Source: Mnemiopsis leidyi (Eukaryota > Ctenophora > Tentaculata > Lobata > Bolinopsidae). From it: DNA of 62,507 nt. Of the stretch, positions 1 through 10,789 are shown in pieces (within the stretch, counting starts at the first letter, position 1; each line of letters starts with the position of its first letter). Under the pieces are notes generated by a model that was given only the letters and a program-made list of their open reading frames with translations, was not told where the DNA came from and did no database searches. The position numbers and the translations under genes were made by a program. The stretch spans positions 213,663-276,169 of the forward strand of contig JH154641.1 of NCBI GenBank assembly GCA_000226015.1, in the 5' to 3' direction.

Positions 1-2
1 AA

Positions 3-59
3 AATGTATCCAAATCGGAGGACGAATTGGAGTCCAAACAGAAAGAGATAGAGTCATGA
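3..59 (+). CDS. possible 3' end of an acidic protein, truncated by the window edge
   Basis: Frame 3 is open from the first base to a TGA at 57-59 and reads a short charged stretch (SKSEDELESKQKEIES). It could be the last coding piece of a gene entering from the left. It is only 18 codons long, with no splice site visible, so this is weak. Confidence 0.2.
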   Translation, partial: NVSKSEDELESKQKEIES

Positions 60-144
60 AAATTGCAGGTATTGTAGATTTAAGCTGGTTCTGTGGCTTA
101 TGCTATGTGAAAGCCTTTAAGGCCCTAAAAATAAATATTTTCAA

Positions 145-430
145 CATTGAGCTAGAAGAAAAGTTAGACCAGTCTTTTGACGTAAAATTTGACGAGGAAT
201 CCAAATTTGATAGTTTCGAATCCGAAAGTATCACGTGACCCCTTAAGTGAACCCTTATAAGTCCCTCAAATTAAACCTTTCAACTTTGATCTAGAAGAAA
301 AGTTAGACCAGTATTTTGACGTTCAATTTGACGAGGAATCCGAATTTGATAGTTTTGAAGCCGAAAAAAGTATAACGTGGACCCTTAAGTGATCCCTTAC
401 TCTTGAGCTTGAAGAAACGATAGACGTGAA
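145..430 (+). repeat. tandem duplication of an acidic coding-like segment
   Basis: Two copies of a roughly 135-bp unit follow each other (about 145-262 and 281-397), with a shorter degenerate third from about 398. Both copies can be read in the same sense as an acidic peptide: LEEKLDQSFDVKFDEESKF in copy 1 and LEEKLDQYFDVQFDEESEF in copy 2. Differences between the copies are mostly conservative. Copy 1 reaches a stop soon after; copy 2 stays open slightly longer. It may be duplicated exon material of a gene lying to the left, or a decayed repeat. Confidence 0.5.
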
Positions 431-2160
431 ATTACAAGGAATCTAAAAACCACGTGTCTTTTCTGGCTGGAGGCATGCTTTGCGTTTTGCGACTGATATT
501 GACATAGATCAGAAGCAGTTATTAAATCTCGAGCCTCGACACAATATATGATGACCAAATCTATTAGCGTTCCTGTTACTTCTTATGGATATGTCTTCAG
601 CAACATTTTTCAAATGCTATACTATTTACTTGGATTCACTCCACATTAAAAAGATCCTCAAGCAATCAAGCATCTAGACTCTAGAGATCCTACAAAGCTA
701 TTCTAAATATATTTTTGAAGAAACACAGGCCTAAAGTTGAGGTCAATATAAGTATAAATATGCATCAACTTTAGGCTTTTGTTTACACTTTACGGCCGTC
801 TCAAAATTTTATTTTCATTGATTCCCTCAATGATGTAGGACCGAATATCCGTACGCAATTATGCTCCTGGAATATTTATAAATAGTGTTTAGATGATATT
901 AAAGGACCGATATTCATTAATAATTGTTAACGTGTTGCATGCGATGTTTAGCAGGCGATGTCTGGTGCGACTAATGCGGCCAAATAGATACCTGGCGCAG
1001 CCCTGGTACAGTAGGTGCTAATTCCATTATACAGAACCAGCCCCTCTCTCTCTACAAATACTGCTATTGTAGGTCCCTGTACAATTAGCCCCTATCTCGC
1101 TTGATATAACTCTGGTTGGCGAGCTCAAAGCTCTACAGCTCTAAAAGACTAGGTTGAAGGATATTTCTTGTGCTTTAAGTTCAGTATTGGTGTTTTCCTT
1201 ACCGTGGGTGCATGTTTTTTGGTAATTAGTCATAGTTAATACATTTTCACTAACAAAACCAAGACGGCAAGTCACTTCACTTACTGTGATTTATGGATTT
1301 ATATTCACTTTCTTTATTTATATTCACTTCAAACAACCAAACCTCATCATTTATCGCAAGAAATCGAATAGCAGATTACCTTTCCCCATCTCATCACTCT
1401 CTCCAAACTTTTAATTTTCAACTGACGTATCAATCTCTGAAAAGGTGCATGACTCTTCCTCTGTTGTTTTGTCCGCTGAAAAGGTTTAAATTAGCTCCAG
1501 CAATCCGACATGACATAATGTCAGTTGTCCTCGTTAATGAAGCTCGAAAGTCTTACATCACATAGCTTTACTTACCAGATGATCGGCTGCCTTATTTCAG
1601 CAGCGCCATCTGCCTACCCAGTTAATGGACTGATTTTATTTATAGCTTATTTATAGCTTCTGCTATTTCTGTCGCCCCTCCTTTCGATATTCTTTGCTGT
1701 TTGGAGCAGATACAAGGACTCTGAGAACCGACAATCCCACAAGTTCTGCTTGTTGCCGAATTTGTAACCGGGATTACACATTCGTTATTTATCTCGGCCG
1801 TTTATAACAATGTTTTGTTCGATCATTGGTCAGTAATCATCGAGTTACTCATGTCACTGATCCAGTAACGATAGTGTCACTATGAATCGCAGAGTTGTCA
1901 TCTCCATCTTAGTCGTCATTATTTTGAACGATTTTATAACCTCACATCTAGAACTAGTGGCCATAATTCGTCTCGCTAATCCCTAACCACGACACCGAAG
2001 TGCTTGAAGCTCTGTCAGACAAATTCATCCCCAACCATTAAACTAATCCTCACGATCATTTAGAGGATTCACACTCACTTACAGGAGGACTTTAATCAAA
2101 GTTAATCCCCCCGTTCTCTGGACATAATAGAGCTACGTGACGTGGTTGCTTTGTCAGGCG
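431..2160. other. no gene seen
   Basis: AT-rich sequence with short ORFs only. The ORF at 1293-1565 has no recognisable domain and no flanking splice signals. I see no RNA gene. Confidence 0.5.
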
Positions 2161-2314
2161 GAGCCATGTCGGCTCCCCAGCTGCATGGACGTAGCCGCCA
2201 CTCCAGTTTGAGCACGGTTAATAAGATGTCTGCTAGACTCCTCCAGTGATCACTTCCTTTTGTTGTCCTCTAATAAGTCCCTCCCCGGAGACCGTGCCAG
2301 TGATCAGAGTTAGA

Positions 2315-2439
2315 CCTTCTCGTCTTTGATCGTTGTGGCTGATCTCACCAGGATACCTCCTGGTCCTGCTTTGCTCTGCCCGGTGGTGCTTCCCAGTGGT
2401 TCTGCTGTGATCACCGTCACAGTAGCCAAGCTGTTGGAG
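2315..2439 (+). CDS. candidate orphan coding exon
   Basis: This stretch is richer in GC than its surroundings and is open between an AG (2313-2314) and a GTTAGT donor. It reads a hydrophobic peptide (ending VITVTVAKLLERN). A short ATG ORF starting MSAPQLHGRSRHSS lies just upstream at 2166, but its phase does not join this exon cleanly. No family is recognised; it could be chance. Confidence 0.2.
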
Positions 2440-2444
2440 AGGAA

Positions 2445-4130
2445 TGTTAGTTAAGGACCACTGGTCTTTCATAAGAAACTATTGTTACAAGTATAAGATC
2501 AGAATACGGTAAGCAGGGTAAATAAATTTTTGTGACAACTTTATTTTTCTTTGATTCTACTTCTAGTCTTACTCTTCACGATGCTTGCGAGAAGAGCCAA
2601 TCGCTAAGAATTAAATGTTCAGTAACTCGAATTCAATTTCCAAACTCTAAAGAAAGTTCTTAATTGATGATACATAAACATAAATATGCCTCTCGTTTTC
2701 ACATCTCTTATTGTCCAAACTAACGGGTTTATGGGAACTAACATCATACTCTATCTCGCTTTATCCCTCACCCAGTTTGACTTGTTAATATGATGGAAAG
2801 TCCATAAGTGTCGAGCTGTGACCTTAACCACGGTAGCAGTTTCATCTGGAGTCGGAGATAATTTCTCAATTACCGGAGACAATTTCACGGCACGGGATGT
2901 AATTCTGTCTTGATTCATTAAAGGATTTATATGGTCCTGTGTTATACTTTCTGACAGATCATTACATGAGAGTGAGTCTGAGATCTAGCGCTGGTTCCGC
3001 TTCCACCATTATTGATAATGCGTCTTTAATACGCTAATTTACCGTTCCAGCATGTAGAATTATACAAAAGTATCGTAATCATTAGGTTCGACTTATCTTA
3101 GTCTTCTGAAGCGTACTGCCTGATTTTTTGCTGATAAAATGCTGTTTTTAAAGAGCCTCCAGTTTGATTATTCGGTCGATTCTGCCGCTGATCTTGATTC
3201 TGCGACTTTAACAAGGTTCGTATTTAGTCAGGGGATTATATAATAAGCATTAAGCGTACATGATGCCGTCCAGTATGTGATAACCCACACCGCGTTACCT
3301 CTTATAATGACAAAAGCTTGCACTTCCGATTAATTTTGCAATTGCGATTTACTTTGTTTTGCAATTGCAATCAATTTAATAGAATATCCCTGGGTTGGAT
3401 GATTAAGTTTGATGCTTTCTCTCCTGTCCAATGTCTAATTATATGCATACAACTTGGTCTAAAAGTCTAAAAGAGACCGACAAAAGATTTCTCAAACAAG
3501 AAAGTCCAATGTCGAGTGATATCTAAACAATTTGACCGGTAACTCGAAAGAGGCAGACAAAAGTTTGCCTAAACAATTTAATCCATTTCGAGTTCTACTG
3601 CTAAACTAAATAAGTAAAAATAGAGTCGTGTGTGTGGGATCGTTAGCTGATCTATGGGCGCTCCTTCCCCAGAAATAGTGTGTTGTCTGTTGGTACTTGA
3701 TATCCAACATGCATTTGTCATTGGCCTCTGAATAAGTAAATACCATGGACGTGCTAACAATTTAGCTATAATTCAACTAACAGTTGGCATCTCTATTGGC
3801 TAGGGAAACATCGACTAAAGACATAAAACCCTCACATTAGCCAACCTCTCAAATGTGCAGCATTATGAAATTATGAGCAGTAACGGTGATATAACAGTCG
3901 CGAGCACATTAAATCGTTAAAGAACATCATTCTCCAGCCTCCCCGCCCAGGCTTAGAGCTACCCGACAGTTTACTTAGATTTATCTGAACTTAGTGCAGC
4001 AGATCCGGCTTGTCGTGAATCAGTCCCAGTTATCAGCTGTATGTCTTCCTCTGATCATGGTTTGGCGGGTTGGGTCCTTGGCGGCTCCTTCTTGGACAGC
4101 TCCTAACGCTCCTAGTGGGTATATCTAGTT
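2445..4130. other. no gene seen
   Basis: AT-rich, no exon-like stretch with both splice sites. The minus ORF at 3578-3760 looks like a random open frame. Confidence 0.5.
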
Positions 4131-4133
4131 CAG

Positions 4134-4327
4134 TTTTCTCGCCTATCTTCCCCGGAAGTGAGGGGTGTGGATCGTGAATTCTGTCCTCTGTCCAATGAGC
4201 CGTGCTGGGCGGTAATGGAGGAGGTTAAGACTACAATTCTGGAGCTAGTATCCCGCTTTGTGGAGTCACTCGGTTCCCTGGACGTGGATTTCGATTCTCT
4301 TCATCATATCGACTTTCGGATTCAGCG
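4134..4327 (+). CDS. candidate orphan coding exon
   Basis: An open frame runs from a pyrimidine/CAG acceptor (ends 4133) to a GTAACT donor at 4328. An in-frame ATG at 4215 begins MEEVKTTILELVSRFVESLG, an amphipathic helical segment. GC content is higher than the flanks. It could be a 5' exon of the gene beginning at 10.8 kb or of an unrelated gene; the phase (2) is not matched to any exon I found. Confidence 0.3.
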
Positions 4328-4329
4328 GT

Positions 4330-6490
4330 AACTTTGTAATTCTATAATCTTTTTTATACCTTTATCTTATCCCCCATCTGTGAGGGATACTTTCTCATGT
4401 GTATAGGAAGACACCCGTCACGAGACCTTTCTATCAAATACGTTGTGTAATTAAACTAACTTATATGTAATGTAAATGCGCACTCTTAATGATAAGTTCG
4501 ACGTTTATCGAGCTAGGATCTTGCTCGATGTCAAAAGTCACCCGCGGAACGACAGATAGTCCGACATATTCACTGAGCGTACACACCACAAGTCGTTAGC
4601 ATCATTGTTGAGGTCTATCTCTACCTCCCTTTCCCTCTCTCTGGCTAGCCAGCCAAAACACATCGCCGTGCTGGCTCTCGTTCACTCTTTACCAAGATTG
4701 GCCGTATCTTGGCAACTGCTTAGTAGAGTTGAGCTTCATCGCTTCTGCCTGCACGTGCTTGGTGGATCTACCAGATCCTTTCCAGATCTAGTTTCGTCTA
4801 ATGTTGGCTTGCCGGAGTGCTGTGTAACCTTGACTGTTCCAAGAGATGAAAACTGTCGCACACTTGATTGCTTTCATGTAAGTACCGGCTAATTTACCAT
4901 GGGGAGTGTGCTGAGTTTCACTCTGATCAGAGCTTCTTATTACTTGTCAGTACTGGATTGTCGCTTAGATTGTCTCTTGAAAAAGTGTCAGAGTTCGTTT
5001 TAATCGGATCAAAATGTTTTTTAGGAGTTGAAAAAAGTATGTCGCTTCACGATATGTCTATTTTGTCTTGATCTTTGGTTTTTATATAGAATTTGCACAG
5101 CTGAGATTGTATATCATTCCGATATTATCATAGATTGAGATAGGATGTGGAGAAAACCGGATTTCTACTAAAAGTTCCCTTATTGATGGCAAAGCTAAGA
5201 AAACTTTAAGTTGTAAACCATTGTGATATATACACTCACTGCGAGCATTATCAACGTCGAAAATGTATTCCAACGCGATCCCTGATCACTGAGCCCGATT
5301 AGCTTTATGTCATAGAACTAAGCCGAGATATGCTAAAATTTCCATTATCTTGACAGATATGAAGAACAGTAGCAAGCTCTCAGCTAACAATTATTGCGGT
5401 AACTTCTGTCACATGATACAAGCACCTTGGTGAGATCTGCTTTGTTCACGCGACAGACGTGTCAGAATGCCAGCTCCACATTCTGAGATTGGAGATATCC
5501 ATTTAGCATTGCCACGCGTCAGATGACAGATTCATCTCTTATGGTGGTCAATACATAATGGCTTTTAATACGTTTTTAAGAAGTTCGGCTTTGAAATTTC
5601 GTGGACCTCACGCAACGGCTAAATATTTTTTTAATAAATATCAATACACTTGCCCTGTTAAGTTGAACAACTTGAAACATAAGTAAATACCTATTTACTA
5701 TCATGAGCATTGAAAGCAAAATATTTCACTCTCGTTGATCTGCCTTTAGCGAAATTTTGACACTAATGGAAAATTTCTTGACTGCATGACGTCATCCCAA
5801 AATTTTATATTTGTCGCTCGATTCTACCTCGTAGTTTCTCGGAATGAAAGCTCGGTGTAAATTGGATTGAGAATGATGCATTTCTTTTAATGAATCCCAC
5901 CTTTTGTCGAGACTCAGAGAGTGCAGCCATCCTCAACTGCGATATGTCACGGCTTGATTAGCAAAGCATAATTCGTGTTCGGTCATTGACTTGAAAACCT
6001 CGAGAAAAAGTCTGGTTGAAACTGAAAGTGATGAAGAACAGTGCGTCTGGAAGTTCGTTGTTGCGATTCTTTTTCGGCTCCCAGCAATCTCTCAAAAAGA
6101 GGTAACGTTTATGTCAGCTCTCTGCGCACACGTGACTCGTTTTATTCATACCACTAGAGCACTACTTGTCGACTACATGCTGATCTAGACATGCTAAGAG
6201 CTACCTACCAGCGATATATGTGCTCGTTTCAAACTTATTTAAGTAAGTTTTACTCGCGTATATAAGGTTCCATACCTACTAAGATATCAAATATCTTCGA
6301 AAGGAAATTCATACTTATATATTCTGAAAATTGCATTTGTTGCGAATATTATTAAACTATCAAATCTAGATTCCTGTTGTTATTTTTGTTCATGTGTCCA
6401 GGAAATTGCTAATTAAATTGCCGTTGCTAATTACATAAAAATGCAGAAACAAAGCAATATCAAGCAAGAGCTTTCTGCTAAGTCGTTGTC
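4330..6490. other. no confident gene
   Basis: A weak acidic exon-like piece (ETESDEEQCVWK) lies at about 5955-6060 without a convincing donor. The rest is AT-rich, with no recognisable feature. Confidence 0.4.
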
Positions 6491-6496
6491 GATAGT

Positions 6497-6891
6497 TTGT
6501 ACTCAATCATAAACTTTAAACTGATAGACAAATTCATGAGTTTGAGTGATCGTAGTCTGAGCTTACTGATGAGGGACTATCATTGTCGGTTATTCTGGGT
6601 ACTCTGCAAACCTCACCCCCCTGAAAACGTATTCTCTGACGACGAGGAGGAAACCAGTCCAGACCATGTTGATCCCTTCTCGTGTAGTGGTTATCCTAAT
6701 CCTTTAGGGTGTGCTGTTTCCTGGTGGCCCGGCTCTCCCCCAGAGTCTTCTCCCGCTGTGGAGGATGTCGAGTTGGATTCCCTAGCTGACGGTTTTGTCA
6801 GATCAGATGTTTGGTTGAGGAGAAAACGGGTTGCCGGCTGGCAAAGAGCTGTGACCAGGACCTCTATCAATGTTATCTATCTCAGGCATTA
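6497..6891 (+). CDS. candidate 5' or internal coding exon, acidic and Pro/Ser-rich
   Basis: A 131-codon open frame ends exactly at a strong donor (CATTA|GTAAGT, 6892). From about 6610 it is GC-rich and reads an acidic, Pro/Ser-rich segment (SDDEEETSPDHVDPFSC, then a Trp-containing basic tail). The true 5' border is not decided: ATGs lie at 6497 and 6536. It is not related to a family I know. Its phase (2) is not matched downstream, so gene membership is open. Confidence 0.35.
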
Positions 6892-6893
6892 GT

Positions 6894-9578
6894 AAGTGTT
6901 AGCTCAGCTGTAATGATTTTTAAACTAAAAGTGAACTCGGAAATTTCATGATGTTTTTTGTGCTCATTAGTTTTCAGCTTCAGTTTGAATGTTCCCATTG
7001 AAATTTCACTTCATACCGTCTCGTAATCTCATATGCGTTGCAATGTAGCTTTTGTATAAATTGTCTATCGTTTAGACTGAAGTACATTCGAGGGTTTATT
7101 GAAGGGTTCGAGCGGCACGTGTACCAGCACCTATTTTCTGATATATTTCTCTATTTCCATAGATCGTGTCTTGTCCTATTCATATAAAGTCATAAGCCAA
7201 ATTGATTTCCCTTGCTCTTGCACTCAGTCCGTGTCACTGACTGGAATTACACATGCACATCCCAGTAATTGACTGCACCAAAAAATTACATCTTCATGAT
7301 CTAGATTGTAGACCATTGTCATCGTTACCAGTTTCCGTTTTGCTGCATACAATATCCCAAACTGTTATTTTCTAACGAAATATTTCCATCCCGCGGTGCT
7401 TCACTGTACTTAAGATGAGGAAAATATAGTCAAATAAAGGAAATGTCCTTCTTGGCAGGAGGAGTTGTTGCTACCTGGATTTTGAGAACGTTTGGGTATG
7501 AACGCTTTACCCCATCCTTAGATGAATTGATTAAGGCTTTTTCTATTAAAATCTTTCAAATCAATCAATTACATACAAATTTAGACAAATTGAATAAATA
7601 AATATTGCTCCCGGACGCCTATTCACGCCGAAGGGATGTATGTAATCAAATGATTCGTGAGTCACAAAAACACAGGTGTTGAGTGCCGGAGCACTCCTGT
7701 ACAAGCATGGGCCCATGCCACCTACGATGTGTTGTTGGTTTTAATTATTATTTTTAAAATTTAAGCCTTGATGTTTCAATTTAACATCAACAATATCTGT
7801 TGATAGTTCAATTCCACTGAATTCAATGGTTTCTTGGCGTTGCTGTTAAATCAAACCTAGTTCAATATTAATTGTCGTAATGCCTTGATAATAGCTATTT
7901 AGATCAGGATATGATTTAGTAATTTACGAAATATTTCTTCACTAATTGGCAAATCATTTGGACATGTCTGTTTGATTGCGTTCAGCAGTGTGATAGATGT
8001 GAGAAACCAAAGAATAAACATATCTAGTAAAAACTAAATTATTCTTTCAGTTTTCATGAAAGTTTATCAATTTGTGTTTCTCTCCTTTAGGATCATAAAT
8101 TATTGAAATTTAAACCATTCAAAAACACCAGAATTTTAATAACCAAAGAAAATCGATCAACTGCACAGAAAGGACTTATCGCTTACACGAAACTTCGGGT
8201 TGATCGAATCCACTTAACATGAATTAATGTACTTCATTAATTATAAACATAACGGAAAGATATTTTCGAAGCTTCTTCCCTTGACCCAGATCATCTAATA
8301 ACCAAAACGAAGTCACTCGCTACGCTTTGATTTTGCCGCCGATTACTTAATAGACTTACCACTTATTTGTGCTATCAAAAAGTCCTGAAGCTCCAAATGA
8401 TATCCGTTCATCTAACTATGAGACTGTCGGGTTACTCGTTAGCTGCGATGATAATAGATCTGAAACTGAGTCGAACGTGAGGTGTGGTACCCAACTTATG
8501 TGAACGTTTACATGGTCATAAACATGCATGATTAGAGGCGAGACCTTGCTTGGTCTATACCACGCATGTGTAATTATCTAATTTGTTTCCTGATAGTTTC
8601 AGACAATCAAAAGCCAGAACTTTTATCGGCCAGAAATTTATGATTTGGCAATCCTGGCGAATGTTTTCTCGGGAAAACCTTCTTCCTATTCTTAAGATTG
8701 TCTCTTGCGAATTTGATTTTAATGTTGGTGAATTCTTTGGAATTCTGTTCCTTCGCGATTATTAATCGGCTTCTTTTACCATCCGACGTCCTACGCTCTT
8801 CATATTCGCAGTTAATGTTAAATAGCTAGGCAATTAGCTAAATAACGAGCGCTCGGCCATAATTGGACTGTCCTATCGGTTTATAATCTGGCCCGGCAAT
8901 TCTTGCGGGCATTTTGATCTTTGATAGAACTTCAACACTTTCTAGCGCTGTTGGCGATTCTTGCAGAGTTTTTGCCACCATGTGTACGTTGCACTTTTGG
9001 ATCCGTGCTTTAGACTTCGAAATATATTTTGACTGTCTGAACGTGGCTATCGGGTGTGGAGGAATGTGTCCGGAGGTAACCTTAGAGAGTTGCCTGTCTC
9101 AATGTGACTTTCTTCGAGGTGTCCAGTAAGTTTGGAGAGATTGAACTTTGAGAGAGGTATCCTGTATCAACTATCACACTGATTCAATCACTAACATTTG
9201 CATTTTTAATTTTATGCAGCAAACACGTGTCAACATCACATGACACCTAACTCTGACACGTGCTTCATGACCATCATTCATCACATGACACAACCTTAGT
9301 TAGTTGTATCTACATAAGAATTTAACTCTCAATCTAATCATAGAGAAATTCCGTAAAACTCTGACTTAGAACCATTGTTTGTTGTTGATCAGTCAAGCTT
9401 CAAGTTCTTGTAAAGTTGAAATGGCCGCAACTCCTTGCACTCTCTCCATGGAGGAAAGGTGGGTGTCTTGATATTAAAATATTGCGGGTAGTGCATACCA
9501 CACTATACAATGTACATGCAGATACAATATACACTACGATGTACAATAAAATATACAATACAGTCTCCATTACAATGT
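6894..9578. other. no confident gene
   Basis: Mostly AT-rich. A Kozak-like GCCACCATG at about 8979 starts a short ORF (MCTLHFWIRALDFEIYFD) with a GTAACC donor about 90 bases on. It may be a small exon, but nothing else supports it. Confidence 0.35.
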
Positions 9579-9643
9579 ACCATACTATGTACAAAATATT
9601 GTACTCTGTAATACAGAGTACAATATTTTGTACATAGTATGGT
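9579..9643. repeat. perfect 31-bp inverted repeat with 3-nt loop
   Basis: The arms 9579-9609 and 9613-9643 are exact reverse complements separated by AAT, giving a 31-bp perfect stem in either transcript. The surrounding 100 bp is rich in short TGTACAAT-like words, so the stem may be the core of a decayed palindromic element. No coding potential is claimed. Confidence 0.9.
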
Positions 9644-9649
9644 CTGTGT

Positions 9650-10670
9650 TATGTACTTAAGTATAACTTGGCACAGAGGCCAGAGCGTCCTCATTCTTCA
9701 TTGTCTGGTAGCTAGAATAACAAAATCTGACAATATGATGTGCGTTAAATTATGCTTAAATGCCTTAAAATCGCCAATTATACCCATCTTGTTAAAGTCA
9801 TTGGTCGTGCAGCTTGTGCTTGTTTAAATTTAGCCAGACTTAGTGGCAAAAAGCAATGCATTTACAATTTGAGCTTCCTCAAGACGCTAATGCTGTGGTA
9901 GTCCACTAGGTCACTAGCCCATATTTCAGGCTGGATATCTCAAACCTGCTAACAAGTGTTGCTAACTGTAACTACTATAAACGTAAAATCGCTCTCATCA
10001 TCCGTGGTGTGAGTTCACACTACGTCATTACACATTATTTGATGTTTATGATGATGTTTATGATGATGTTTATGATGTTTGTGTCCATGATCGAATTGTA
10101 TTCCTTGTTATGTGAAAGGTAATATATAACTGTCGATTAACTGCCGTAACTTGACAGCTGTCCCGTGAAAACTGCCTGAGAGGGCACATGGATCTGTTGG
10201 AATGTTTCCAATCGCATCTCAAAAATACTATATTTACGATCCATACAACTTAATGTCTGGAAATTTGGATATTGCTAAAATTTCATCTTTCATTACTACA
10301 ATTAAGTGGAACTGTGTTTAATAAATATCCTGCCTGCAAGGCTGCATATTGTGTGGCAACGTTTTCGCTAGATCATGACTCAAAGTGAGACTACAATTTC
10401 CAATAACGCCCACGCCCTCTCTCCGATATTAAACATCCGAGAGGTCAAGCTGAACTTAAAATGCTCGAATTACGTGACTGTAATTATCCAGTTATCGAAT
10501 ACACAAGTTTTCATGCTGAGCACTTCCTGTGGTTTGGAGCTTATCTCGTTTACAATATCCAGTCCGGGTTGGTCTGGCAAACTTCAAATTTCGCGTTTGT
10601 TTTGTCCAAATTTCATGCCTGGTTTTTACACGCCGTGGTTCCAGCTGGTATATTGTCGTTGAAGGAGGAG
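9650..10670. other. no gene seen; upstream flank of the UNC13D-like gene
   Basis: Contains a short (GATGATGTTTAT)n tract at 10045-10080. Overlapping ORFs at 10375-10814 in several frames are not supported by splice sites or domains. The promoter of the downstream gene may lie here, but no TATA box was picked out. Confidence 0.4.
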
Positions 10671-10774
10671 GTTCCCTGGTGTGGCGCTATAACAGCGGTT
10701 CCCTGGTGCGGTGCTATAACAGCGGTTCCCCGGTGCGGTGCTCTAAGAGGTTTCCCGGTGCGGTGCTCTAAGAG
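10671..10774. repeat. 25-27-bp tandem repeat, four copies, just upstream of a start codon
   Basis: Copies start at 10671, 10698, 10725 and 10750. Each begins GTT(C/T)CC and continues GGTGCGGTGCT. The first two copies end ATAACAGCG and the last two end CTAAGAG. The array stops 15 bp before the ATG of the UNC13D-like gene, so it probably lies in the 5' UTR or promoter. Confidence 0.9.
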
Positions 10775-10789
10775 GAACTCCGCCCCGAC

